Shown: positions 43,389-53,001 of the stretch, piece by piece
How the letters are laid out: every line of letters starts with the position of its first letter
How positions within the stretch are numbered: the stretch's first letter is position 1
Source of the DNA: Phycisphaerae bacterium
GTDB taxonomy: Bacteria; Planctomycetota; Phycisphaerae; Phycisphaerales; UBA1924
Reading direction: 5' to 3'
NCBI GenBank assembly: GCA_022180725.1
Contig: BQMO01000010.1
Coordinates: 62,001 to 126,000, forward strand
DNA: 64,000 bases
The notes under the pieces: generated by a model
The model's input: the letters and a program-made list of their open reading frames with translations, nothing else
Told to the model about the DNA's origin: nothing
Database searches by the model: none
Position numbers and translations under genes: made by a program

Positions 43389-45647
43389 CTACACCACGGT
43401 GAACTCCAACTCGGCGGCGGGCACGAACGAATCAAGCCGCAGAAGGTTGTGCTTGAGAATCTCGAACGCTGCCACCGCTTCCCTCGCCTTGTACTGATCG
43501 GCCGGGGGCAGGGTCTGGACCATCGCCCGGTCATTCGCCCCCAACTCGACACGCTGCATGCCACCATGCGGTCCGCTGGAGGTAGTTACTCTGAGCACGC
43601 CATTGGCGTTGAGTGAGCCGAGCATCGTGTCGAGCCCCCGCACGTACTGTGTCGCCGCATCGGGCGGTGCCTGGTTCGCGGCCGCGACTGCTGGCCGAGC
43701 GGAATGGAGGTCGGTGCCTGCACTGGCGCGAAGCTGCGCGAGTACCTTGGACCGAAGCGCATCGTTGAGCATGAGCACCAATCCGTACTCGATCGCCTGC
43801 CGTTCGACGGGTTTGGCCCACGTCGCCGCGAGGAGCGTGACATACGCCGCGGCACGGCCATGCTGCACGTGTGCCTGCGTCGCGGGCAGGAAAGCCGCTG
43901 CGGGGGCGGGGATCGTCCGACTTGTCGGAACAGGAACCGGCGTCGCGCCGCTCATGGCGTCGGCCATCCCGTCATAGACGGAGAGGATGGTGTCCTTGGT
44001 CCGGTACTTGCCAGAGAACCGCTCCATGTCGTAGCGCCGGCACACAGGGAACGAGTCAAGGATGTGTTCAACGCTCGCCCTGTCCACGCCGTATGCGAGG
44101 AACATGGCCGCATCGAGCTCACAGCGAATCTGGAAACGCCGCCCGGCGTCCCACACGAACGGTGGCCCGTTCCATGACATCGCTTCTGCGAACGGTGCCA
44201 GATCGTGCGAGGTATAGACCAGCTCAAGCACTCGCGGAACGATCCAATCGAGAAGCGTCGGCGCAGTACTCGCCAGTCCGCCCCACGGGCACGGTTGGTC
44301 GTATGCCTCCGGGGGTAGGGCGGGCGTCTGCTTCACGATGAAGAAGCTCACGCTCGCGCCGCCGATCTTCTGCCGAAGTGTGTAGTCGTAGACGAACGAG
44401 TTCAGGTTCGCGATCAATGCAGCATGCCGACGAGCGTCCACGCCGAGCGGCAGCAGAATCGGTGTCTTGTGATTCACGGCAGCCCAGGGAATGACGCTGT
44501 GAATCGCGGTCCTGGCGTCGGTCGATCGTGCAAGATCACGAAACGCGATAAAGTAGCGATGTGGCCAGCCGGTACCTTCAACCGCCTCCCGGACCACCGC
44601 CTCGGAGACCCAGTACCGCGGCATCGCGCAAAACGCAGGGTCGCGGTGCTGCCCATCGGTCGTTGCAACCGCCGGAATACCGCTCAGCGAGGCGAGGTCG
44701 TCAGAACCCACCACGTTGCCGTGGCGGTGATCGTACAGACTCGTCATCTTGGCTTCGTAGAGCGGCAAGTACCTGTCGCCATCCCGCTTGAAGTGGTTCC
44801 CATTGAGCGTCCATCCCTCTGCCTCAAGGGAGTCCCGCGTGCGGAACAGCGCTGAATCGTTGGCCATGTCCAGCATGCGCAGAAATGTCAGCCCCCAAGG
44901 ACTCTCTTCAGGCTTCCCATCTCGCGCTTCGCGGATCAGCACCGGAACGCGGCGGTAGACAGCCTTTGCAATCTCAGCGTCTCGTTGCGATCGAAAGACC
45001 GGACATGTGCGCGTGTTCGGATTCAACAGGGCTATGTCGTCAGGCGACATCGAGAACCGACGGCCCGGAGCCATTGCCTCCGCCACGCTGTGAGCAAAGA
45101 ACGAGAAGTCGATTCTCGCGTCCGCGTCCGTCGGCGTGGCTCCGGCGACGACCACGATGCAGAACTTGTACGAGCTGTGCACGTCCGCAAACATCCCGTG
45201 ATTCTCGAAGTCGTAGAGGGAGCGGAGCGTGCGCGTGTGAACGAGGTCTGCGAAGAAGAACTTCGTGGTGTCATCCGTGGCGATGCCCGTGGGCACAAGA
45301 ACGCCCAGCCGACCTTCGGTGGAGAGAGCGTTGCGCATGGACTCGGCGAAGACGGCGTAGGTGTTGATGTCGCCGCGGCCGCAGAGCGGATAACGCCCGC
45401 TCGACCGCAGCAGGTGACTCTCGCCCTCGGCCCGGCGCGTGGCCTCGTGGAACTCCGCAAGCAGGCTCGGGTTGGTGTCCTCGAGCCCGGCAATGGCCTT
45501 CTTTCGTGCCGCGGCGTTGGGCGCGCCGGCCACGGCGGGGTCCCGCTGAGCGAAGAACTCCTGCTCCTGCAGCTTGACCCGCTCCCACGGCGGGTTGCCG
45601 AGGATGATGTCGAAGCCGCTGCGGTTGGATGGTGTCGCGGTCGTCAC
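43389..45647 (-). CDS. methyltransferase second half with NPPW motif (DrmMI/PglX-like), large version
   Basis: A 752-residue protein that starts within the catalytic part of a class I N6-adenine methyltransferase: residues 11-24 are GFDIILGNPPWERV, with the NPP(Y/F/W) catalytic motif at 18-21. The cofactor-binding motif I is absent. The following text, KLQEQEFFAQRDP, is the usual continuation of PglX/DrmMI-like methylases. A long target-recognition region follows. It must pair with a separate motif-I subunit, most likely the 817-residue protein two genes upstream. The start overlaps the nuclease gene by 4 bases. Confidence 0.8.
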   Translation of the reverse strand: MTTATPSNRSGFDIILGNPPWERVKLQEQEFFAQRDPAVAGAPNAAARKKAIAGLEDTNPSLLAEFHEATRRAEGESHLLRSSGRYPLCGRGDINTYAVFAESMRNALSTEGRLGVLVPTGIATDDTTKFFFADLVHTRTLRSLYDFENHGMFADVHSSYKFCIVVVAGATPTDADARIDFSFFAHSVAEAMAPGRRFSMSPDDIALLNPNTRTCPVFRSQRDAEIAKAVYRRVPVLIREARDGKPEESPWGLTFLRMLDMANDSALFRTRDSLEAEGWTLNGNHFKRDGDRYLPLYEAKMTSLYDHRHGNVVGSDDLASLSGIPAVATTDGQHRDPAFCAMPRYWVSEAVVREAVEGTGWPHRYFIAFRDLARSTDARTAIHSVIPWAAVNHKTPILLPLGVDARRHAALIANLNSFVYDYTLRQKIGGASVSFFIVKQTPALPPEAYDQPCPWGGLASTAPTLLDWIVPRVLELVYTSHDLAPFAEAMSWNGPPFVWDAGRRFQIRCELDAAMFLAYGVDRASVEHILDSFPVCRRYDMERFSGKYRTKDTILSVYDGMADAMSGATPVPVPTSRTIPAPAAAFLPATQAHVQHGRAAAYVTLLAATWAKPVERQAIEYGLVLMLNDALRSKVLAQLRASAGTDLHSARPAVAAANQAPPDAATQYVRGLDTMLGSLNANGVLRVTTSSGPHGGMQRVELGANDRAMVQTLPPADQYKAREAVAAFEILKHNLLRLDSFVPAAELEFTVV

Positions 45648-46498
45648 TGCGAAGCCATCCCACGATACAGAAGCGGCCCGTTCAACTTGTGGCGACCCAC
45701 AAGCGCAGTAGTGGAGTGTTCACCCCAGCGGTAGATCTGGTAGTGAAACAGAGTTCCGAGTCTTGTGGCACTGGGGAAGAGAAGAGTGAGTTCTGCCTCC
45801 CGGTTCGACTTGATCACGAAGTCGTGAATCGACACCGGGTGACCAAGGCGGGCAGCGATCGCCGTCGCGGCCAGACGTGTCACCCTCGCATCATTGCATG
45901 TCAGATGCACCAAGTACTTCCGGCCGAGGAATGCTGCGAGATCGGCAGGAGTAAGGACCTGCAATCGTTCTCTGTATGCTCTGTTTGTCATGCCGCATAA
46001 ATCGGCCGCGACAAGATCTGTGAGCGTCCACCCAGAGTCATCTACCGTGTCGGCAGCGAGCGCCCCACGGTTCGCTGCTGACAGCACCGCCAGCACATCT
46101 GGACGCTCACGAACGACTACTCGCAACGCATCAGTCGCATCCCGAACCCAGTCGGCCTGAGTCAGGTCTGCGAAGTTGCGCTTCCCATACTGTGCCTTGA
46201 CCTCGCAATGGTGGTCCATGCCCCCTGCCGTGATGATGAGATCGCCGGCGTGCCCCGTGCCCACCGCTCTGGCCGCGGACACTTGCGGGAACGTGGTTCG
46301 CAGCAACGCGAGCGCACGAGCACAAGCAGCCTGAGGATTGGAGGTGACGACGCGATGCTGAGCCGCTTCATGCTGAGTGATCTGCTGAAGGAATGTAGCA
46401 GCCTCTGCATCGCGCGCAGAGAGGGCCGCGGCGAGATACTCGGCCGTGGCGTTTGCAGACACGGTGCTTGTGCCCGATCCCGGCCTACGCGCCAACAT
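45644..46498 (-). CDS. PD-(D/E)XK nuclease between two methylase halves
   Basis: A 284-residue protein with a nuclease core of PD-(D/E)XK type: Asp86 in GHAGDLIIT and Glu99-Val-Lys101 in HHCEVKAQ. The N-terminal about 70 residues are helical; the C-terminal part is unrecognised. It may be the cutting partner of the neighbouring methylase halves, as in a type II restriction pair. The start is uncertain: I list ATG 46498, which overlaps the previous stop by 14 bases; GTG 46462 is another choice. Confidence 0.68.
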   Translation of the reverse strand: MLARRPGSGTSTVSANATAEYLAAALSARDAEAATFLQQITQHEAAQHRVVTSNPQAACARALALLRTTFPQVSAARAVGTGHAGDLIITAGGMDHHCEVKAQYGKRNFADLTQADWVRDATDALRVVVRERPDVLAVLSAANRGALAADTVDDSGWTLTDLVAADLCGMTNRAYRERLQVLTPADLAAFLGRKYLVHLTCNDARVTRLAATAIAARLGHPVSIHDFVIKSNREAELTLLFPSATRLGTLFHYQIYRWGEHSTTALVGRHKLNGPLLYRGMASQ

Positions 46499-47726
46499 CC
46501 ACCTCCACGTGCTCGCGATCCAAACGACCGCTCCACCACGCCATAACAGCATCGGTCTCCGTATGGGAGATACCGTACGCCTTGCACATCAGCACGCCGA
46601 AGCGATTGAGCTGGACTGTTCGGATTGCTGGATTGTCGCCATCGTGAGCGGCCGCGAGAGCTGCAGCACCATCCGCCCAAGCCTCCGCACTGCTTGGCAA
46701 TGGCATGCTCAGTACCTGCTTTGCGCTGAGCTTGATGGCATCGGCGCTCATGGCGGCCCCAGCGTACTTCTGCATCGCTAGAACACTGCACACCGGCGAG
46801 GCGATTGCAGCAGCGACCTTCCAGAGGTGCTCGGGCTGCCGGGGCGAGATGGTGATCAGAGGAATGCTGGGGACGAATCTCCCGGCGGCATCCACGAACA
46901 CTTCGATAACCCGCGTCTGGGTCGCGAGCAGAATCTTGGGAATGAGTCTTGCGTTGATCCAAGGACCGAGGGTGCCCTCGGACTCCATGCGGAGGCGATC
47001 GATCCGCGGCGCTTGCCACTTGGTCTTGAGAATCCGGGTCGACGCTTGTCCCCACCGGCACTCGGCAAGATCGACCAGTCCGGTGGTCACGATAGGTGGG
47101 AATGCCCGGAAATCCTGTCGCTCCGCTGTCGCAATGCTCTCGCTTTCCAGAAGGAATCCATCGAGCCCGTAGTACTGGTCGCGGAAGTCGGCGGTCGCGT
47201 CCGCCAGTGTGGAAATCGTGTGTCCGACGGGAAGCAGGATCTCGGGAATGCCGCTCGCTGCGGCTGCTAGGTGGGCCCAGGTCTCTTCTGCTGCCAGGGC
47301 GTCATTGTCCAACGTCATCGGGGGCAAAGGAGTGAATGCTGCTCCCGTTGAGCGTGCGAGCGCTGACACCCGTGCGCCGCCGATCTTGATCGTCGGTGCG
47401 CAGGTGAACACGCTGACGCCATCAAAGACATGCTCATTGGACACCCAGATGGCCTCGAGCGACCCCGCCTTCAAGACGGCCGCTCGCACCGGAGCAGCGT
47501 CTTTCACGGCCAGCAATGACTGGGGCTGTACAAGCGCTACGCGACCTCCGCACCGAGCCACTTGTGTAGAGAACAGCAGAAACGTCGCGGACAGGTCGGT
47601 ATATCCACGAATCACGTCACTGGATCGCTTCTCAACGATCCCAGAGAGTCCTCTCGCTGTGCTCGTAGCGGACTCAAGCTGATTGAGGAAAGGGGGATTG
47701 CCGATGACGCAGTCGAAGCCACTCAT
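46485..47726 (-). CDS. methyltransferase second half with NPPF motif, small version
   Basis: A 413-residue protein that begins, like the larger half further on, directly at the catalytic motif: [23 protein letters not shown] at residues 10-13. Motif I is absent. Downstream are a region like the methylase fold's later strands (VALVQPQSLLAVKDAAPVRA, then FTCAPTIKIGGARV) and a separate target-recognition-like region. It overlaps the 817-residue subunit by 4 bases (ATGA), so the two should be made together. The gene is not merely a fragment, since it has a full C-terminal part. Confidence 0.8.
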   Translation of the reverse strand: MSGFDCVIGNPPFLNQLESATSTARGLSGIVEKRSSDVIRGYTDLSATFLLFSTQVARCGGRVALVQPQSLLAVKDAAPVRAAVLKAGSLEAIWVSNEHVFDGVSVFTCAPTIKIGGARVSALARSTGAAFTPLPPMTLDNDALAAEETWAHLAAAASGIPEILLPVGHTISTLADATADFRDQYYGLDGFLLESESIATAERQDFRAFPPIVTTGLVDLAECRWGQASTRILKTKWQAPRIDRLRMESEGTLGPWINARLIPKILLATQTRVIEVFVDAAGRFVPSIPLITISPRQPEHLWKVAAAIASPVCSVLAMQKYAGAAMSADAIKLSAKQVLSMPLPSSAEAWADGAAALAAAHDGDNPAIRTVQLNRFGVLMCKAYGISHTETDAVMAWWSGRLDREHVEVDVGA

Positions 47727-50176
47727 TCGGGCACCTCGTCTGCTCGCAGGCGATTACTCAGGTGTTCCTGGACGGGAGGCGCTTCGTGCCAGCCGAAGAC
47801 CTCCGGGAATTCAAGATGCCAGTGGAAGAAGCGGTACTCCGCCGCGAGCCGCTTGATCTCGTCCTTGATCCAGGGCTGGACTGAGTGTGGGTTGCGCTCG
47901 ATCTTGCGGAAGGTGTCTTCGGTGATGGCGTCCCAATTGCCCGGGAGGCCGGGAACCGAGCCCGGGGCGTCGGTATCGTGCTTCCTCCAGACGAACGCGG
48001 CACACCAGGCGTCGGCGAGCAGCCGGGCGCTCTCGTAGGCTGAGCCTCGGACCGCAGCCGCGTACAGCTCCTCGTGACGCCGCACCGCATCCGGATCATC
48101 CTCCGGCTCCGCGGCGATGGACGCCAGCATCTCGGGCATGTTGCCGAGTTTGAGCGTGTACCCGCGTTCGAAATACTCGGTGAGGGTCCCTTGACCAGCG
48201 GCCAGATCCTTGCGCTCCTGCTTGTTGCGCTTCTTGTAGTACGCCACGACTTTCTTGTCGTCGCCCGTTAGTGGTTCGAACGCGGCGTCGGGGATGCCCG
48301 CGGCCATGAGCGATGGCGTGGTCCCCAGCAGCGAGTTCCCGCACTTGATGTGGGCGTCGAGGAAGGTCAGGGGCTTGCCCGGCTCCATCGACTCCATCCA
48401 CAGCGAGACCTTGCACAGTTCGACGGCCATCGGATTGAGGTCGACGCCGTAGACGCACCGCCGGATGACCTCGCGAAGGGCGTGCTGGTACATCAGCGGT
48501 GATGGCTCGCTTTCACCCTGCGAGTGGGCACGCGCCCGGGCGAGGTGACGGGCCAGTCGATGTGCCGCCCCCACCAGGAAGTGGCCCGATCCGCACGCAG
48601 GATCGCAGACGCGCAGGTTCAAGATCGCAGACTCAGCGTCCGCCCCGGCCTTGCCTTTGACGGCATCCGCGACGACCGGATCGAGGGCGGAATCGAGGAG
48701 GCACTGAACCAGTGAGTCCGGCGTGTAGTACGACCCGGATGTCTTTCGCTCGTTGCCGCTGAACTCGGCGAACGTGAACTTCGCACCGTCGCCGCTGATC
48801 TGCGGCGTGAGAGCCAGGAGGCTTTCGTACACGCCGCCCAGTTCCTCTGAGCCGAGGTTCTTGTAGTCCACCGGTCGCAACGTCTTGCCCTGGCGGGTGA
48901 ATGCCAGATTGCGGATGGCTTCCAGGAAGTCGGCGTTGGTGAGCTCGCTCCCTCCATGCTCACCGAGATTCGAAGCGTTCAGATTGGCGGTGCTGCTCGG
49001 ACTCCAGAGGAAACTGCCCAAGACGGGAAGGGCGAGTTGCCGCCTCGCGGCGTCGAAGCGGCGGTCGCCCGAGAGAGCCCCAACGAGCAGATTGAACTGC
49101 TGCCAGAGATCTCCGTGGCGGCTGCCGCGGATCTTGGAGGCGAGCTCTCGAAGCCTGGCGACGCTGTAATGGTCGAGGTAGCGGGCTCGAGCTTGCCGAC
49201 CGGCCTCAGAGTCATCGCGAGGATGCAGGAACGGCACGCCGTCCAGGGTGCGGTCTTCGGCGACGAACAGGAAGATCAGCCGATAGACCACACGGAGCAG
49301 TTCGCCGTGGAAGGCGGGAAGGGAGAGTCTGCCGCTGCGCAGTGCTTCGCGGAGCGCCGTGTTCTTGGGGTGCCCGACTAATCCCTGGCCGAGCGCCTGA
49401 AGGGCGTTCTCTACGCCGGCGCGGAGGTCACCGAGTGCCCTTGTTCCCTGCTCCTCGGCGATCTTGGTCCACTGCTCCAGCCAGCAGCTCTCGGGTTTGT
49501 CGCTGTCGAGCGGAACGAAGCGGGTGGCGTGGACCATGAGCCACAGCACCACGAAGTCCGAGTAGACCTCGCCGGCCAACATGGACTCCAGATCGAACTC
49601 GAGGAACGACTGACGGGAAAGGGCTTGGTTGTCTCGAAGGATGCGCAGCTGCAGGCCGTTCGACAGGATGGCCCACATGTGCTTGTCGCTGCGGTTCAGG
49701 AATTCCTGGACGAGCCCGTGGGGATTCGCGGCGGCGGCTCCCCGAACACCCGCGGCACGACGGTCAAGATTGAGATTGCATCCGACAAGGTGGACGGCCG
49801 TCGCCCCGTAGAAGCGGCTGATTGGATACGAGCGACCATCAACCTCCGGTCCAGCCGTGGCGGGGAGGAGGCCGAAGCCAAGCTCGCGCAACAGTGGCAG
49901 CGACCACTTGTCATTGGTTAGACCGGTGCCGGGCTCGCCGGGAGGGAGGTTGTTCGCCGCGGAGCGGAAGTCCGCCCAGTGACGCCGCAGGCGATTCCAC
50001 GACTGTGTGATCACCTCGTTCAAACGCTCGCCCGGTGGCAAGCCATAGTCCTCGGGCTTGGTGCCGGGCAAGGCGGCCTTCGGATCGACGACGCGGCGCA
50101 GGAGATCCGGAGGGAGCAAAGCACCCTCTGAACGGATCGTCTGGAAATCGTGGGCGGTTCGTGCCATAGAGATCAC
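47723..50176 (-). CDS. N6-adenine methyltransferase cofactor-binding half (DrmMI-like)
   Basis: An 817-residue protein. Motif I ([20 protein letters not shown], residues about 521-540) and the following [14 protein letters not shown] show a SAM-dependent N6-adenine methyltransferase. The N-terminal 500 residues are the helical extension usual in PglX/DrmMI-like proteins. The protein stops after [11 protein letters not shown], before the catalytic NPP(Y/F/W). In related full-length enzymes this point leads straight on to GFD-x-x-x-GNPP, which here begins two separate downstream genes. The start overlaps the SNF2 gene by 4 bases. Confidence 0.88.
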   Translation of the reverse strand: MISMARTAHDFQTIRSEGALLPPDLLRRVVDPKAALPGTKPEDYGLPPGERLNEVITQSWNRLRRHWADFRSAANNLPPGEPGTGLTNDKWSLPLLRELGFGLLPATAGPEVDGRSYPISRFYGATAVHLVGCNLNLDRRAAGVRGAAAANPHGLVQEFLNRSDKHMWAILSNGLQLRILRDNQALSRQSFLEFDLESMLAGEVYSDFVVLWLMVHATRFVPLDSDKPESCWLEQWTKIAEEQGTRALGDLRAGVENALQALGQGLVGHPKNTALREALRSGRLSLPAFHGELLRVVYRLIFLFVAEDRTLDGVPFLHPRDDSEAGRQARARYLDHYSVARLRELASKIRGSRHGDLWQQFNLLVGALSGDRRFDAARRQLALPVLGSFLWSPSSTANLNASNLGEHGGSELTNADFLEAIRNLAFTRQGKTLRPVDYKNLGSEELGGVYESLLALTPQISGDGAKFTFAEFSGNERKTSGSYYTPDSLVQCLLDSALDPVVADAVKGKAGADAESAILNLRVCDPACGSGHFLVGAAHRLARHLARARAHSQGESEPSPLMYQHALREVIRRCVYGVDLNPMAVELCKVSLWMESMEPGKPLTFLDAHIKCGNSLLGTTPSLMAAGIPDAAFEPLTGDDKKVVAYYKKRNKQERKDLAAGQGTLTEYFERGYTLKLGNMPEMLASIAAEPEDDPDAVRRHEELYAAAVRGSAYESARLLADAWCAAFVWRKHDTDAPGSVPGLPGNWDAITEDTFRKIERNPHSVQPWIKDEIKRLAAEYRFFHWHLEFPEVFGWHEAPPVQEHLSNRLRADEVPE

Positions 50177-53001
50177 AGTTTCGGGAGAAGGACATAGGCA
50201 CCGAGGATGTCCACGGGAAGCACGGGTTCGATGGTGATGCGTCCCCGAGCCTTTGTCGCCTCACGGACCCGCTCGTGGGCGGCTAACTGTTCGGCCGCAC
50301 GGGACTTGGCAATGACCGCAAGTGCCTGCTGGAGGGCAGGCAGGTCGTTCTCAAGCAGTGAGGCCTGCTGATCGATCGCTGTGCGCACAAGGTTCTTCGC
50401 CGGCGTCGCGGAGAGCAGCGCCTCGCTGGCTTCTGGAGCGAGCCAGCGAAGCTCCGAAGCCGCCCCGGTGCAGGCCAGCGGGACGGTTTCCTCGCAAAGG
50501 ATGGTCTCCGAACCGGTCGACACGTGCAGGTGGTACCGGAATCTGGCGACCAGGAGCGTCGTCCGAGTAATCACCGCTGCGGTCGACATCACGCCGCATC
50601 GACTAGCCACTGGGGGCGCATCCCGTGCAACAGGGTCCAGTGCTTGATCGATAGTCCACCCGGCCAAGCCCTCGATGATCGGGCTCGTCCTACCGAGGTA
50701 CAGGTCATTGCCTTCGATGGGGAGTTCGAAGCGCCCCTCAAAGGAATCATCCCGACCGATAGCCTGGCGAAGCGCTCGCGGAGTCTCGGTGCTCAGGGAG
50801 ACGCTGACCCGTCCGTTCTTGTCGGTGAAGGGGACGTTCGCGGCTCGCAAAAGCGACTTGAAGAACTCGGCCACGTCCGCGCTCTGCCCGATCGACGATC
50901 GAACGGCCTCGAGTTCTGCGGCGACGGCGTCCTTGTCCAAAGCGTGCTGGGCGAACCGCGAGCGGCTCGCGCGTTCCTTCTCACGCACATTCTCCCACGC
51001 AGCGTGGAACTCCTTGATCAGGGTCTTCTCGTTGGTACCCATTTCGAAGAGCAGCGGCTGGTCATGTCCCGAGGCGCGCTCGCGGAACAAAGCTCCTTGG
51101 AACAGTGTCTGGGCGATCTGCTCGCTCGAACTTGGCACCGCGACGGTGACGCCGAGATCGCTCTTGATGCTCTTGTGCTTACGAATGAGCACGTCGAGAA
51201 TGACGCCGTCGATGGGGTTGTCGCGGCCGTAGTACGTCATGACCCGTACCTGCGGACTCTTCTGACCGAAGCGGTCCACGCGCCCCTCCCGTTGCTCGTG
51301 CCTCGTTGGATTCCAGCACAGGTCGTAGTGAACGACCGCGTCAAACGCATGCTGCAGATTGACGCCCTCGGAGAGGCAGTCGGTGCACACCAACACGTAC
51401 TCGCCCTCTTCCTTCACGAGTGCCTCGATCCGACTCTCGCGCTCCGCCGAAGGCAGCAAGCCGGTTACAGCTTCCACTCGCACCTTGTCGGAGAGTGCTT
51501 CTCGCACCTGCTTGCAGACGTACTCGGCGGTATCAATGAAGCGGCAGAACACGATGGGTTTGAATCCGTCCTTGAGCAAGGCCCTGAGCTCCTTGATCAG
51601 GCCTTGCAGTTTCAGGTCCGAAGCGCCCTGCAATGTGTCCGCTCGCTTGGCAAACGCCAGCAGCTTGCGTCGGGTGGATTCGGAGTCGCCTTCAGACTCT
51701 GCCCCAGGGCTGAGATCAAGAACCGAGATCGCATCGCCTTCCTCCTCGTCAAGCACGCTCTGCCGGCCAACCTCGTCGATCTCATCGGTTTCCGCAGAGT
51801 CAACGGTCGCCCGGCTACGGAGCGTTGCGGCGGCCGCCGCGGGACTGGAAGACACGCACCGCAGCAGAGCCAATGCCGACCAGTACCGAACACGGCGGCG
51901 TCGGTTGTCATCCGACCCTTCCTCGACGAAGTCACGCACAAAGGCCAGAATGTCGTCGAAGAGATCGCGATACTCAGGGCTGAAGGAGTAGGTCTCTTCC
52001 TTGTCCAGCCGCGTGGGGAAAGTCGTATCAGTTTCTAGGTAGTGCCGGATATCAGCACGACGGCGCTGGACCAGGTGGCGGGCCAACTTCCGACGGACGG
52101 TGTCGCGTTCCTCCTTGGCGATGTCGCTCGGAAGATCGAAGAACTCCTCATCAAGCAGGCCCAACAGCGACCGGAACGCCTGCTCGTTGCCGCTGTGGGG
52201 TGTGGCCGTGACGAGAACCACGTGGCGTTTGGAGTTGGAGGCGATCTTGCGGACCAGGTCGAATCGCTGCTGGCGGCTGCGGCCCACACCGCCGGCCAGC
52301 GTGCATCCGTGCGCTTCATCGACAATCACAAACTCGGGGCACTTGAGCTCAAAGTCGGCAGCACGCCGGTCGCTCTTGATGAAGTCGGTCGAGACGATGG
52401 TGAATTGGTGGCGGTCGAAGACCGAGACACCGATGGGAAGGTCTCGCTCCAGTCGCTGAATGGTGCTACTGAGCACGAGCTCCGCCTCGATATGGAACTT
52501 GGTCGCGAGCTCCTTCTGCCACTGCTCCGCGAGGTGCGGCGGGCAAAGAACCGCAATACTGCGGATCTCGCCGCGATCAAGCAACTCCCGGGCGACGAGC
52601 GCGGCCTCCACGGTCTTTCCGATGCCGACATCGTCTGCGATCAACAACCGTACCGGGTCGAGCTTCAACGCCATCATCAAGGGCACGAGCTGGTATGGTC
52701 GGGGCTCAACTGCAATACGGGCAAAGCTGCGGAAGGGCCCGGCCGCGGCACGCGTCGAAAGCCGTGCTGCCTCTCGCAGCAGGCGGCCCGAGGCGAAATC
52801 GCCCACGTGTTCACGTGACGGCAGCGGGAAGGTCGCGGACTCCACAGGTTCCACCGAGGGGAGGATGCCCACGATCTCCTCGTCCAGGCCGCCGACAGGG
52901 CGTGCGAGCAACAGCTCATCGCTCGAGTCGGGGAGGACCACCCACTCACGTCCACGCGAGCGGATGAGGGTTCCCGGTTTGGATAGAGAGGCGGTACTCA
53001 T
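50173..53001 (-). CDS. SNF2/RapA-type helicase (DrmD-like)
   Basis: A 942-residue SWI2/SNF2 ATPase. Motif I is ADDVGIGKT (residues 122-130), motif II VDEAH (227-231), motif III VTATPHSG, and motif VI HEQREGRVDRFGQ. The C-terminal part carries a large helical extension. Domain order and length fit DrmD, the SNF2 component of class 1 DISARM systems, or RapA-like enzymes. It stands between the DUF1998 helicase and the methylase half, overlapping both by 4 bases. Confidence 0.9.
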   Translation of the reverse strand: MSTASLSKPGTLIRSRGREWVVLPDSSDELLLARPVGGLDEEIVGILPSVEPVESATFPLPSREHVGDFASGRLLREAARLSTRAAAGPFRSFARIAVEPRPYQLVPLMMALKLDPVRLLIADDVGIGKTVEAALVARELLDRGEIRSIAVLCPPHLAEQWQKELATKFHIEAELVLSSTIQRLERDLPIGVSVFDRHQFTIVSTDFIKSDRRAADFELKCPEFVIVDEAHGCTLAGGVGRSRQQRFDLVRKIASNSKRHVVLVTATPHSGNEQAFRSLLGLLDEEFFDLPSDIAKEERDTVRRKLARHLVQRRRADIRHYLETDTTFPTRLDKEETYSFSPEYRDLFDDILAFVRDFVEEGSDDNRRRRVRYWSALALLRCVSSSPAAAAATLRSRATVDSAETDEIDEVGRQSVLDEEEGDAISVLDLSPGAESEGDSESTRRKLLAFAKRADTLQGASDLKLQGLIKELRALLKDGFKPIVFCRFIDTAEYVCKQVREALSDKVRVEAVTGLLPSAERESRIEALVKEEGEYVLVCTDCLSEGVNLQHAFDAVVHYDLCWNPTRHEQREGRVDRFGQKSPQVRVMTYYGRDNPIDGVILDVLIRKHKSIKSDLGVTVAVPSSSEQIAQTLFQGALFRERASGHDQPLLFEMGTNEKTLIKEFHAAWENVREKERASRSRFAQHALDKDAVAAELEAVRSSIGQSADVAEFFKSLLRAANVPFTDKNGRVSVSLSTETPRALRQAIGRDDSFEGRFELPIEGNDLYLGRTSPIIEGLAGWTIDQALDPVARDAPPVASRCGVMSTAAVITRTTLLVARFRYHLHVSTGSETILCEETVPLACTGAASELRWLAPEASEALLSATPAKNLVRTAIDQQASLLENDLPALQQALAVIAKSRAAEQLAAHERVREATKARGRITIEPVLPVDILGAYVLLPKL

